Below, piece by piece: positions 1 to 9,700 of a DNA stretch of 64,000 nucleotides. The stretch is from the NCBI RefSeq assembly GCF_026343335.1, contig NZ_JAPELX010000001.1:6324001-6388000 (forward strand), given 5' to 3'. The stretch is from Streptomyces sp. NBC_00078. Its GTDB lineage: Bacteria > Actinomycetota > Actinomycetes > Streptomycetales > Streptomycetaceae. A program made the position numbers and the translations under genes. Each line of letters starts with the position of its first letter. Position 1 is the stretch's first letter. Below the pieces are notes generated by a model. The model ran no database searches, was not told the DNA's origin, and was given only the letters and a program-made list of their open reading frames with translations.

Positions 1-770
1 CAGCCCGGCATCGCCTTCGTCAGGGCCTCCACCGCGTCCGTACGCCGGTCCGCGATCTGGCAGATGCCGGCCGAGACATGGGCCGCGCCGAGGATCTCGT
101 CCGCCGGATGCCCGGCGGCGCGCGCCAGCTGCCGCCACAGGGCGACCATCTCGGCCTTCTCCTCGTCGCCCACATGCATCCCGAGGAGCATCGGCAGCCC
201 GCGCTCGGCGGCCGTCCGTACGCTCGACGGCGAGGTGCACGCGACGACGACCTCGGGGCCCGCCGTGTCCGTGAGGGACTCCGACGGCCTTGGTACGACG
301 GGGACTTCACGGAAGGCGAAGCGGTCCCCGGCCGCCCCGACCGACGGCTCGCGCAGCCAGCGAACCAGCAGATCGAGTGATTCCGGGAACCCCTTCTCGT
401 ACGCCTCGATGCCTGACCCGAACACCTCCAGGTCGACCCACGGGCCGCCGCGCCCCACGCCCAGCGAGAAGCGCCCGCCGGAGGTGATGTGCAGCAGCGC
501 GGCCTGCTCGCCGACCGACACCGGGTGGGCGGTGGGCAGCACGGTCACCGCCGTGCCGACCCGGATCCGGCGGGTGCGGCCGAGCAGTAACGCCGCCAGG
601 GTGATCGCCGACGGACAGGTCCCGTAGGGCACGAAGTGGTGCTCGGCCAGCCAGACCGAGTCCAGACCGGCTTCTTCGGCGACCTCGGCCGAACGGACCG
701 CGCGGTGCAGCGCCTCCCCCTGGCCCTGCCCCGGGAACTGGGCCGCCAACACGAAACTTCCTACGTGCAT
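1..770 (-). CDS. LLM-class (luciferase-like) flavin-dependent oxidoreductase, C-terminus cut by window edge
   Basis: The visible 256 residues begin MHVGSFVLAAQFPGQ and continue with the luciferase-like TIM-barrel pattern: AEEAGLDSVWLAEHHF near residues 30-46, then RIRVGTAVTVLP and HPVSVGEQAALL near 65-90. Such proteins are FMN- or F420-dependent monooxygenases or reductases; the substrate cannot be read. The ATG at 770 is preceded by AGGAA at a good distance. The family is usually about 330 residues, so roughly a quarter lies outside the window. The gene is divergent from the small gene at 990. The family call is secure and the reaction is unknown. Confidence 0.85.
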   Translation of the reverse strand, partial: MHVGSFVLAAQFPGQGQGEALHRAVRSAEVAEEAGLDSVWLAEHHFVPYGTCPSAITLAALLLGRTRRIRVGTAVTVLPTAHPVSVGEQAALLHITSGGRFSLGVGRGGPWVDLEVFGSGIEAYEKGFPESLDLLVRWLREPSVGAAGDRFAFREVPVVPRPSESLTDTAGPEVVVACTSPSSVRTAAERGLPMLLGMHVGDEEKAEMVALWRQLARAAGHPADEILGAAHVSAGICQIADRRTDAVEALTKAMPG

Positions 771-989
771 CGCTTTTCCTGCTTCCTTGGCCCCGACACG
801 GAGCTCCCCCACCCGCATAACCGTCTGACACGTGCCGAGGACACGGCCTGGCGAAGGGATTTGCGGATTGTCTGCAGAATGGGCGCGCTCGCGGCGGCCG
901 GCGGCGCCCGGTCCTCTACGCGTACCCCTGTCCGCGCCCCGTAGGCTGGACAGGACCCGTGCTTCCTGTATAGCCCCGTGAGGTGTCCC

Positions 990-1331
990 GTGTCCCCGCG
1001 TCGCAACCGACCCAAGGGAGCCGACCCGTCGGTCTCGTCCGGCCGGAGCGCCGAGGACGACCGCCCCGGCCGCTACGGCGGCTGGCAGTCGACGGAGAGC
1101 TGGCAGGGCGAGGAGTGGAGCGTGCGGCACGTCGCGGGCGCCAGCGCGCAGGGCAAGACCTACCGCTGCCCCGGCTGCGAACAGATGATCCCCTCCGGCG
1201 TACCGCATGTCGTGGCCTGGCCGGAGCACTCGGGCGTCGACGAGCGCCGTCACTGGCACAAGGCGTGCTGGAACGCGAAGGACCGCCGCACCACGCGGGT
1301 GCAGCGGTCCCGTAACGCGCCGAAGTTCTGA
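990..1331 (+). CDS. small conserved protein with zinc-type Cys/His ligands
   Basis: A 113-residue protein that I do not recognise by function. The first 40 residues are polar and probably disordered (Arg, Pro, Ser, Asp, Gly). The second half has CPGC at residues 60-63 followed by HWHKAC near 88-93, a spacing that suggests a single zinc site. The tail is basic (RRTTRVQRSRNAPKF). The GTG at 990 is chosen over the in-frame GTG at 978 because GAGG lies seven bases before it. It converges with the ABC permease at 1346 across only 14 bases. It is probably cytoplasmic; nucleic-acid binding is an inference from the basic tail and zinc pattern. Confidence 0.75.
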   Translation: MSPRRNRPKGADPSVSSGRSAEDDRPGRYGGWQSTESWQGEEWSVRHVAGASAQGKTYRCPGCEQMIPSGVPHVVAWPEHSGVDERRHWHKACWNAKDRRTTRVQRSRNAPKF

Positions 1332-1345
1332 CCCCGGGCCAGAGG

Positions 1346-2221
1346 CTAGACGTCGCGCTTCTGCAGCAGCACGAACGCGCCGGCGAACGCGGCGGCGGTC
1401 ACTCCCAGGGCGATCCACACCGGGTCCCAGCCGGTCGGGCCCGAGTTGCTGAGCGACGTGGTGTAGAAGGCGCCGAGCTGGCTCGGGATCGAGTAGTCGA
1501 ACAGTGCCTGGCGCACGTCCTCCAGCGCCGACGAGAACATGAACAGCGCGATCACCAGGGGCGCCAGCACGAGGCCGATCATGAGGGTGATGGCGCCCGC
1601 CGAGTGGCGGATGATCGAGCCGACGACGAGTGAGAACAGGCCGAGCAGCGCGATGTAGAGCGAGATGCCGAGTGTGCCCTTCAGCCACTCACTGCCCGAC
1701 GGCTCCTTGGCGCCGTCCAGCATGCCCACGTCCGCGAGGGCGACAAGGAGCACCGACACGAACGTGACGGTGAACGCCACCGAGAAGAACACGATCGCCT
1801 TCGCCGCCAGCACCCGTCCCCGGGAGGGGCATGCGGTCATCGTCGTCCGGATCATGCCGGTGCCGTACTCCGATGCCGTGGTCAGCACGCCGAGCGTGAT
1901 GATGCACATGCTGCCCAGGAGCAGCCCGAAGACACCGAAGGACAGCGGGTTGTCGCCGGACAGATCGGCCTCGCCCGCGTTGGCGGAGACCAGCGCTGCC
2001 ACCAGTACTCCGATGCCGACGACGAGCAGCACGAACACGCCGAGCGTCCATGTCGTGGAGCGCACCGACCTGATCTTCGTCCACTCCGAGGCGATCACGT
2101 GCCCGAGGTGCGTGCGCACGACGGGGATCGGCGAGGTGTAGGTGGGGTACGGCGAACCGGGCGCGGCCGCCTGCCAGTCGGGTGCGGCGGCCTGCGGCAT
2201 CGGGGGCTGGGGCGTGCTCAT
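1346..2221 (-). CDS. ABC-2 type transporter permease (pair B)
   Basis: A 291-residue integral membrane protein. About 36 Pro/Ala-rich residues precede the conserved VIASEWTKIRSVRSTTWTL entry into the first membrane segment. Further hydrophobic segments lie near residues 100-125, 150-175, 195-220, 225-245 and 268-285. ASEYGTGMIRTT is the typical ABC-2 cytoplasmic motif. Its ATG overlaps the stop of the ATPase gene (ATGA), so the two are translationally coupled and should form one exporter. It is paralogous to the permease at 3589-4359. The exported substrate is unknown. Confidence 0.9.
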   Translation of the reverse strand: MSTPQPPMPQAAAPDWQAAAPGSPYPTYTSPIPVVRTHLGHVIASEWTKIRSVRSTTWTLGVFVLLVVGIGVLVAALVSANAGEADLSGDNPLSFGVFGLLLGSMCIITLGVLTTASEYGTGMIRTTMTACPSRGRVLAAKAIVFFSVAFTVTFVSVLLVALADVGMLDGAKEPSGSEWLKGTLGISLYIALLGLFSLVVGSIIRHSAGAITLMIGLVLAPLVIALFMFSSALEDVRQALFDYSIPSQLGAFYTTSLSNSGPTGWDPVWIALGVTAAAFAGAFVLLQKRDV

Positions 2222-3462
2222 CGGGCGTCCTCGGGCTTGGTCAGGTCGGCGGGGGCGGCGACAGGGGCCTGGGGCGCCTGGGGCGCCGACTGGGCGTACG
2301 GGTTGGCCGGGCCCGCCGCGGGGGCGCCGGGGGCACCGTAGGGGCCCGCCGAGGGCTGCCCGGAGCCGTACGGGCCGGCGGGCGCCGCGCCCTGCGGACC
2401 CGGGGCGCCCTGCGGCATCGCGAAGGCCTGGCCGCTCTGCTGGGGCGGCGGCGGGGCGTACCAGTCGGGCTGGCCCTGCCCCGGCACCGGCATCGGCGGC
2501 TGCACGCCGGGCGGCAGCGGCTGCATCAGCCCGGCCTTCTGGTCGATGGTCGAGCGGTAGTCGACGGCTCCCTGCGTCATCCGCATGTACGCCTCCTCCA
2601 GCGAGGCCTGGTGCGGCGACAGCTCCCACAGGCGTACGTCGCTGTCGTGCGCGATGTCGCTGATGCGGGGGAGCGGCAGTCCCGTGATCCGCAGGGCGCC
2701 GTCCTGCTCCGGCAGTACGTGCCCGCCCGCCTCGGTGAGCGCGGACGTCAGCTTCTCGCGCAGCTGCGGCTCGGTGTCCGGCGTGCGCACGCGCGCGAAG
2801 TCGGCCGAGTTCGCCGAGATGAAGTCCTTGACGCTCATGTCGGCCAGCAGCTGACCGCGGCCGATCACGATGAGGTGGTCGGCGGTCAGCGCCATCTCGC
2901 TCATGAGGTGGGAGGAGACGAAGACGGTACGGCCCTCCGCCGCGAGCGACTTCATGAGGTTGCGCACCCAGTGAATGCCCTCGGGGTCGAGGCCGTTGAC
3001 CGGCTCGTCGAACAGCAGCACCTGCGGGTCGCCGAGGAGCGCGGCGGCGATGCCCAGGCGCTGCCCCATGCCGAGGGAGAAGCCCTTGGAGCGCTTCCTG
3101 GCCACATCCTGGAGCCCGACCACGCCCAGTACCTCGTCGACCCTGCGCGCCGGGATCCCGGACAGCTGGGCCAGGCACAGCAGGTGGTTGCGGGCCGACC
3201 GCCCGCCGTGCACGGCCTTGGCGTCGAGCAGGGCGCCCACCTGGCGGGGAGCGTTGGGGAGCCTGGGGTACGGGTATCCGCCGATCGTCACCTGCCCCGC
3301 GGTGGGGTTGTCCAGGCCGAGGATCATGCGCATCGTCGTCGACTTGCCGGAGCCGTTGGGTCCGAGGAAGCCGGTGACGGCGCCGGGCCGCACCTGGAAG
3401 GAAAGGTTGTACACGGCGGTCTTGTCGCCGTAGCGCTTGGTCAGGCCGACAGCCTCGATCAT
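2218..3462 (-). CDS. ABC transporter ATP-binding protein (pair B) with long Pro/Gly-rich tail
   Basis: A 414-residue ATPase with Walker A GPNGSGKST at 34-42, the variant signature FSLGMGQRL, Walker B LLFDEPVNGLD and the switch SSHLMSEM. It powers the ABC-2 permease encoded by the overlapping downstream gene. The last 100 or so residues are a low-complexity Pro/Gly/Ala/Gln extension not seen in its paralogue at 4362. I chose the ATG at 3462 because the paralogue starts with the same MIE; a GTG at 3471 is also possible. It lies 126 bases downstream of the first ABC pair in the same direction. Confidence 0.9.
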   Translation of the reverse strand: MIEAVGLTKRYGDKTAVYNLSFQVRPGAVTGFLGPNGSGKSTTMRMILGLDNPTAGQVTIGGYPYPRLPNAPRQVGALLDAKAVHGGRSARNHLLCLAQLSGIPARRVDEVLGVVGLQDVARKRSKGFSLGMGQRLGIAAALLGDPQVLLFDEPVNGLDPEGIHWVRNLMKSLAAEGRTVFVSSHLMSEMALTADHLIVIGRGQLLADMSVKDFISANSADFARVRTPDTEPQLREKLTSALTEAGGHVLPEQDGALRITGLPLPRISDIAHDSDVRLWELSPHQASLEEAYMRMTQGAVDYRSTIDQKAGLMQPLPPGVQPPMPVPGQGQPDWYAPPPPQQSGQAFAMPQGAPGPQGAAPAGPYGSGQPSAGPYGAPGAPAAGPANPYAQSAPQAPQAPVAAPADLTKPEDAR

Positions 3463-3588
3463 GCTCCGCACCCATCGAAAGGATCAGGACAGCAGGGCAC
3501 ACGCCCCCGTAAGGGTTAGGAGGATATCGAGGCGCTGACGGTTCCGCTCAAGAGGAAGTAAAAGAGCTGCTCCCGCTCACGTCTTTGC

Positions 3589-4359
3589 TCACGCGTCCCG
3601 CCTCTTCAGCAACAGGTATCCGCCGAGCAGTGCGGCGACGGCCCACAGCACCATGATCCCGAGTCCGCCCCAGGGGTCGTAGGGAGTGTCGTCGCCGACC
3701 GGCGTCACGACCTGCATGATCTTGCTGCCGGCCTGGTCGGGCAGGAACCGGCCGATCTTCTTCGTCGCGTCGACATTGCCCAGGATGTTGGAGATCAGGA
3801 AGAAGAACGGCATCAGGATGCCCAGCGACAGCATCGGCGAGCGCAGCATCGCGGCGACGCCCATCGAGAACACCGCGATGAGGGTCATGTAGACACCGCC
3901 GCCGATCACGGCGCGCAGGACGTGCGGATCGCCGATGGCCGCCCGGTGCGAGCCGAGCATCGCCTGCCCGAGGAAGAAGGCGACGAAGCTGGTGACCATG
4001 CCGACGACGAGGGCGAGCCCGGCCGCCACGGCGATCTTGCTGAACAGGAAGGTGCCGCGCTGCGGGACGGCGGCCAGCGAGGTGCGGATCATGCCGGTGC
4101 TGTACTCGTTCGAGACGACCAGCACGCCGAACACGATCATGGCGAGCTGGCCGAGGCTCATGCCGGCGAAACTGATGAACGTCGGGTCGAAGGAGAGCCT
4201 GTCCTGCTGGCTCATGGTGTCGAACTCGTGCCGGGACAGCGCCGAGATGAGCATGCCGAGCGCGACGGTGACGACCACGGAGAGGGAGAGCGTCCACACC
4301 GTGGACGCCACTGACCGGATCTTGGTCCACTCGGACTGTACGACCTGGATCGCCGCCAT
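3589..4359 (-). CDS. ABC-2 type transporter permease (pair A)
   Basis: A 256-residue polytopic membrane protein that starts MAAIQVVQSEWTKIRSV. It carries the ABC-2 motif SNEYSTGMIRTSL near residue 85 and about six hydrophobic segments. It begins two bases after the stop of the pair A ATPase, so the two are co-translated. The sequence is clearly homologous to the permease at 1346-2221 but lacks its Pro-rich N-terminal extension. It most likely exports a lipid or small molecule; the substrate cannot be inferred. Confidence 0.9.
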   Translation of the reverse strand: MAAIQVVQSEWTKIRSVASTVWTLSLSVVVTVALGMLISALSRHEFDTMSQQDRLSFDPTFISFAGMSLGQLAMIVFGVLVVSNEYSTGMIRTSLAAVPQRGTFLFSKIAVAAGLALVVGMVTSFVAFFLGQAMLGSHRAAIGDPHVLRAVIGGGVYMTLIAVFSMGVAAMLRSPMLSLGILMPFFFLISNILGNVDATKKIGRFLPDQAGSKIMQVVTPVGDDTPYDPWGGLGIMVLWAVAALLGGYLLLKRRDA

Positions 4360-4361
4360 GC

Positions 4362-5333
4362 TCAGCTCCTCTTCCAGTCCTCGCCCCAGTGCGGCCGCTC
4401 AGGGGGCGCCGGTGCCTCGTGGGGTGTGTCGGCGTGCGCGTGGTACTCCACCGACTCCGCGGTCAGCTGCATGAACGCCTCCTCCAGGGAGGCCTGCTGG
4501 GGGCTCAGCTCGTGCAGTACGAGCTGGTGCTGCGCGGCCAGCTCGCCGATCTGCTCGGCCTTGCCGCCGTCCACCTCCAGCACCCCGCTGCCGGACTCGA
4601 CGACGGTGACCCCGGCCTCGTGCAGCACGTCGAGCAGCCGCTCGCGCTGCGGGGAGCGGATGCGGATGTACGACCGTGAGTTCCGCTCGATGAAGTCGGC
4701 CATGGAGGTGTCGGCGAGCAGTCGCCCCTGTCCGATGACCACGAGGTGCTCGGCGGTCAGCGCCATCTCGCTCATCAGGTGGGAGGAGACGAAGACCGTA
4801 CGGCCCTGGGCCGCGAGCGACTTCATCAGGTTGCGGATCCAGTGGATGCCCTCGGGGTCGAGACCGTTGACCGGCTCGTCGAACATCAGGATCCGCGGGT
4901 CGCCCAGCAGCGCGCCGGCGATCCCGAGCCGTTGTCCCATGCCGAGCGAGAACCCCTTGGCCTTCTTCCGCGCCACCGCCGTGAGGCCCACGGTGTCGAG
5001 GACCTCGGCCACTCGCCGCTTCGGGATGCCGTTGCTCTGCGCGAGGCAGAGCAGATGGTTGAAGGCGCTGCGGCCGCCGTGCATGGCCTTGGCGTCCAGC
5101 AGGGCGCCGATGTACTTCAGGGGTTCCTTCAGGCGGTCGTAGTGCTTTCCGTCTATACGGACGTTCCCTGCGGTGGGCCGGTCGAGCCCGAGCATCATGC
5201 GCATCGTCGTCGACTTGCCGGCCCCGTTCGGCCCGAGGAAACCCGTCACCAGGCCAGGTCTGACGGTGAACGTGAGGTTGTTGACCGCCAGCTTCTCGCC
5301 GTAGCGCTTGGTCAGGCCCTCGAGCTCGATCAT
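4362..5333 (-). CDS. ABC transporter ATP-binding protein (pair A)
   Basis: A 323-residue ABC ATPase with Walker A GPNGAGKST near 34-42, signature FSLGMGQRL, Walker B ILMFDEPVNGLD and SSHLMSEM. It is near-identical over the nucleotide-binding core to the ATPase at 2218-3462, which indicates tandem duplication of an ATPase/permease pair. The C-terminal tail is short and acidic. It is the promoter-proximal gene of the leftward four-gene run, and filP lies upstream in the same direction, separated by a strong terminator. Confidence 0.92.
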   Translation of the reverse strand: MIELEGLTKRYGEKLAVNNLTFTVRPGLVTGFLGPNGAGKSTTMRMMLGLDRPTAGNVRIDGKHYDRLKEPLKYIGALLDAKAMHGGRSAFNHLLCLAQSNGIPKRRVAEVLDTVGLTAVARKKAKGFSLGMGQRLGIAGALLGDPRILMFDEPVNGLDPEGIHWIRNLMKSLAAQGRTVFVSSHLMSEMALTAEHLVVIGQGRLLADTSMADFIERNSRSYIRIRSPQRERLLDVLHEAGVTVVESGSGVLEVDGGKAEQIGELAAQHQLVLHELSPQQASLEEAFMQLTAESVEYHAHADTPHEAPAPPERPHWGEDWKRS

Positions 5334-5573
5334 GCGGCCACGCTAAGACGCCGGTTGGGCCACTGCCACCCGGGCAGGCAGCCGGGCGAGAGCCGGGGCG
5401 GCCGGCCGCAGGCCCGCCGTCGCGACCGGGCAGGGGCAGGGACATTCGGCGAGCGGGCCGGGAGTCGGTGCCAGGCGGGCGCCGGCGCCCTGGGGTACGG
5501 GCAGCAGCCCCGTCGGGGGGCGGCATCGCCCAGGACGTCGTCCGCGGGGTGGTGAGGGGAGGCCGGGCAGGCC

Positions 5574-5611
5574 AGAGGCCCGCACCTTCGGGGGAGACGG
5601 TGCGGGCCTCT
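5574..5611 (-). terminator. terminator downstream of filP
   Basis: A perfect 13-base inverted repeat, AGAGGCCCGCACC and its complement, with a 12-base loop, 15 bases beyond the filP stop codon. No long T-run follows, as is usual in Streptomyces. It separates filP from the ABC genes. The rest of the 5334-5573 interval is GC-rich and holds no convincing gene. Confidence 0.8.
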
Positions 5612-5625
5612 GATCGTGCTGCCGG

Positions 5626-6561
5626 TTACCGGGACTGCTGCGCCGGAACCCCACGGGAGATCGGCTCGTCCTCGGCCGGCGAACCGGCGGCGGCCACCGC
5701 GGCGCCCGTGAGCGTCGCGAGCATCTCGCGGACGTTCGTCAGCTGGGCGTTGATGCTGTCGCGGCGGTTGGTGAGGGCGGCCAGCTCGCGCTCGGATTCC
5801 GAACGGATCCGGTCGGCCTTGGCGTTGGCGTCGGCCACGATGTCCTCGGCCTGGCGCTGAGCCGTCTCCACCGTCTGGCGGGCGCGGCGCTCGGCGTCCG
5901 TGCGCAGCTTCTCCGCCTCCAGGCGCAGCTGCTCCGCGCGGTGCTCGATCTCCGCGAGACGCTTCTCCGCCTTCTGCTGACGCGACGCGAGGTCGCGCTC
6001 GGACTGCTCGCGGCGCTTGGCGAGGTTCGTCTCGAAGTCGGCGGCGGCCTGCGCGGCCTTGGCGCGGGTCTCCTCGAAGAGGGCGTCGGCCTCCTCGCGC
6101 TTGGACTGCGCGTCCTTCTGCGCCTCGGAACGCAGCTGAGAGGCGTCGCTCTTGGCCTTCTCGACGATGCGGACGCCCTCGTCCTCGGCCTTGGACTTAC
6201 GCTCCGCAGCGAACGATTCTGCGTCGTTGCGGACCTGCTGGGCCGCCGACTCCGCGAGCTCGCGGTGCTGTTCGGCCGCGCGACGCGCCTCCTCGCGCAG
6301 ATCCTTGGCCTCCTCCTCGGCGAGGCGGAGGATCTTCTCGACACGCGCGCCGAGGCCTGCGTACGACGGCTCTGCGTCGGTCACCTGGGCCTGGGCGTTC
6401 TGCGTCTCGAGGTGGAGTTCCTCAATGCGCTTTTCCAGGGCGGTGATACGGGCCAGAGCGCTGTCACGGTCGGAGACGAGCTTCGAGATGCGTTCGTCCA
6501 CCTGAGCGCGGTCGTACCCACGCCGCACAAGCTCGAAGCCGTAGGGGGAAGTGTCGCTCAT
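5626..6561 (-). CDS. filP: FilP, coiled-coil intermediate-filament-like cytoskeletal protein
   Basis: A 311-residue protein, almost entirely coiled coil from about residue 20 to 280 (Ala/Glu/Arg/Lys-rich heptad-like repeats), matching the length of FilP (about 310 aa). The N-terminal stretch GYDRAQVDERI resembles the short DivIVA-type head motif. FilP is known to form filaments that stiffen the hyphal tip and to interact with DivIVA. The ATG is preceded by CAGGA six bases upstream. It sits next to scy, the expected polarisome arrangement. I am confident of the identity from sequence character and neighbour. Confidence 0.92.
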   Translation of the reverse strand: MSDTSPYGFELVRRGYDRAQVDERISKLVSDRDSALARITALEKRIEELHLETQNAQAQVTDAEPSYAGLGARVEKILRLAEEEAKDLREEARRAAEQHRELAESAAQQVRNDAESFAAERKSKAEDEGVRIVEKAKSDASQLRSEAQKDAQSKREEADALFEETRAKAAQAAADFETNLAKRREQSERDLASRQQKAEKRLAEIEHRAEQLRLEAEKLRTDAERRARQTVETAQRQAEDIVADANAKADRIRSESERELAALTNRRDSINAQLTNVREMLATLTGAAVAAAGSPAEDEPISRGVPAQQSR

Positions 6562-6601
6562 GGGGTTCCTGTCAAATGAGACCGGTGAGGTGATAGGGGG
6601 A

Positions 6602-6628
6602 ATCCTAGGGGCCTAAGCGGTGTGTCAT
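6602..6628 (-). promoter_or_regulatory. candidate filP promoter
   Basis: Read on the minus strand, TAGGAT (6607-6602) fits a Streptomyces -10 box. ATGACA (6628-6623) could be its -35 element, but the spacing is only 15 bases. The transcript would start about 30-35 bases before the filP ATG. This is consensus matching only. Confidence 0.4.
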
Positions 6629-6744
6629 CGAGCGGATACGTGTTTGATCTGCAGAATGACACCCCTTTTGGGTGGCTGACCGCAGGACGGCTTGCCAAAA
6701 ACTTGGTCAAAGGCCCCAGACTGCGCCGGATTCGGACCTGTCGA

Positions 6745-9700
6745 TCAGCTGTCCGACGGCTTACCCGAACGAGGGGCGCCGACCGTCACACCCGCCTTGA
6801 CGCCGCCGTCCTTGCCCGCTGTGGGAGCCTCGAAAGACTCCAACGCCTCCAGCACGTCCTGGACACGGGAGATCTCGGCGTTGATGTCCTCGCGCCGGCG
6901 GACCAGGATCTCCAGCTCCCGCTTGCCTTCCTCGACCGTGCGCCTGGCCTCGCGGATCGCCTCGGCCTTGAGTTCCTCGGCCTCCTTCACGAGCGCCGAC
7001 TTCTTCAGCTCGGCCTCCTTCAGGAGCCCCTCGGCCTTCTTCACGGCGGCGATACGGACCTTGCCCGCCTCGGAGTTGGCCTCCGAGACCAGCTCCCTGG
7101 CCTTCGCCTGTGCCTTGGCCAGCTGCTCCTCGGCGGCCTTGATGAGCGCGTCGCACCGGTCGCCCGTGGACTTCATCGTCTCGGCGGACTCGCGCCGGGC
7201 CCGCTCGTGCAGCGCCTCGATCTCGCCGGTGATCCGCTCACGCAGCTCCTCCGCGCGCTCCCGGATCTGCGTGGCGTCCCGGCGGGCGCCGACGAGCAGC
7301 TCGTCCGCGTCCGTACGGGCCTTCTCCACGCGCGAGTTGCCCTCGACCGTGGCCTCCGACACCAGGCGGTCCGCCTCCGTGCGGGCCGCGCCCACCATGG
7401 AGTCGGCCTGCGCCTCGGCGTCGGCGGTGGTCTTGTGGGCCTGCTGCTGTGCCTCGGTGAGCAGCTTGTCGGCCTCGGCCGTGGTCTCCGTGATGAGCGT
7501 GTCGACCTGCTCGGCCACGTCCGAGCGCCGTTTGTTGGCGTCCCTGCGGGCCTCGTCGAGGGTCCGGTCGGCTTCCTCGCGCGCCGAGTTGACCAGCCGC
7601 TCGGCCTCCGTGGCCGCCTCGGCCTTGACGCGCTCGGACTCGCTGCGCACCCGCTCGGCGTGCTGCTGCGCGGAGCCGACCGTCTCGGCGGCCTCGGCCC
7701 GCAGCCGCTCCGCGTCCCCGGTGGCGTCCGCGATGAGCCTCTCGGCCTTGGTGACCGCCTCGGCCCGCACCCGCTCGGCCTCGGCGACCGTGTCGGAGCG
7801 CAGCCTGTCGGTGTCCGCGACCGTCTCCGTCGTGAGCCGCTCCGCCTCGCTGCGTGCCTCGGTGATGAGGGTGTCCGCCTGGGTGGCGGCGTCCGACCGG
7901 ATGCGGTTGGCGTCGTCGCGGGCGTCCGCCCGGGTGCGCGCCGCGGCCTGGTCGGCCTCGGCGATCGCGTCCGACGCCTCCGTACGCACCCGTTGTGCGT
8001 ATTCGGCGGCCTCCGAACGCAGCCGCTCCGACTCCGCGATCGCCTCCGAAACCGTGCGCTCCGCGAGCGACTTGGCGGCGTCCGTCTCCTCCCGCGCCTC
8101 GCGCCGGATCCGGCCCGCGTCCTCGGACGCCCGCTCCCGCTCGGAGTAGGCGTCCGCACGGACCCGGTCCGATTCCTCCTGCGCCTCGCGCCGGGTGTGG
8201 TCCGCCGCGTGCTCGGCGGCGCTGCGCAGCCCGGTGATCTCCTCCTGGGCCTGCTCGTGCAGCCCGGCCACGGAGTCCCGTACCTGCTGGGCGTGTTGCT
8301 CGGCGGCCGACACCATCTCGTTCGCGCGCCGGTCGGCCTCCTCGACCAGCCGGACCGCCTCGGCCTGTGCCTCCTCGACGCGGTTGCGCGCCGAGGCCAG
8401 CAGCTCCTCGCTCTGCTCGCGGGCCCGCTCGCGCTCCTGGTCGGCCTCGGCGCGCGCGGCGCCGAGGGTTTCCTCGGCCTCGCGACGGCGCCGGCCGGCC
8501 TCCTCCTGCGCGGCGGCCAGCGTCTCCGAGGCCTCCGTGCCGAGTCGCTCGGCGGCGGCCTGCGCCTCCGCCCGTACCCGGTCGGCGGTGTCCTGGGCCT
8601 CCGACTTCAGCCGCTCGGCCTCGGCCGCGGCCTCCGACCGCAGGCGTATGGCGACGGCCTCGGCCTCGGCACGCGAGGTGGACGCGTCCGAGGCGGCCTC
8701 GTTGCGCAGCCGGTCGGCCTCCGCCTCGGCCTGCTGCTGCAGGGTGCGGATCCGCTCGGCGGCCTCGGCGCGCAGCCGCTCGGCCTCCTCGGCGGCCTCG
8801 CGGCGGATGCGCGACGCCTCCTCGCGGGCCTCGGTCAGCGCCCGCTCGGCGGCGGCGAGCCGGTCCTCGGACTCCGCCTGCAGCCGCGTCAGCTCCTCCG
8901 CGGCCTCCGCTCGGCGTGCCTCTATGGCCCGCTCGGTCTCCTCGTGCAGCTCGCGAGCGGCCAGCTCGGCGTCAGCCTTGATGCCTTCGGCCTGCTCGAC
9001 GACCTCCTCGCGGTGCCGCTCGGCCTCCTGACGGGTGCGCTGCAGCGTCTCCTCGGCCTGCCGGCGCAGCGTGGTCGCCCGCTCGATGGCCTCCGTACGG
9101 ACCTTCTCGCTGTCCGTCGTGGCCTTCTGGCGCAGCTCGTCCGCGTCCTGCTTGGCCTTCGCCAGCAGCTCCTCGGCGGTCTTGGCCGCCTCCTCGATCT
9201 GCTGGACGGCCTCCTTGCGGGCCTCCGCGCGGATCTTCTCGCCCTCGGCGACCGCGTCGGCACGCAGTTGCTCGGCCTCGCCGCGCAGCCGGCGCGCCTC
9301 CTCCTGCAGCTCGACCGTCTTGGCGCGGTACTCCTTGGTGTCGTCCTTCGCCGAGCCCTTGAGCTGCTCGGCGATGTCGTGGGCCTCGGCGCGCAGCCGG
9401 TCCGCTTCGGTCTCCGCCTCGCGGCGGATCCGCTCGGCCTCCTCGGCGGCCGCCTTGGTGGTCTTCTGCGCGTCCTCCTGCGCCTTGTTGAGGACGTCCT
9501 CGGCGGTCTTGGCCGCCTTCGACAGCTGGGTCGCGCTCTCCTCGGCGGTGATCGTGCGGGCCTTCTCGGAGGCCTCCGCGACGATCCGCTCGGCCTCGGC
9601 GCGGGCGTCCGCGACGGCCTGCTCGGCGTCCGACCTGGTGGACTCCGCCTCCTTGGTGGCCTCCTCGACCAGCCGGGCGACCTGCTCCTTCGCCGTACGC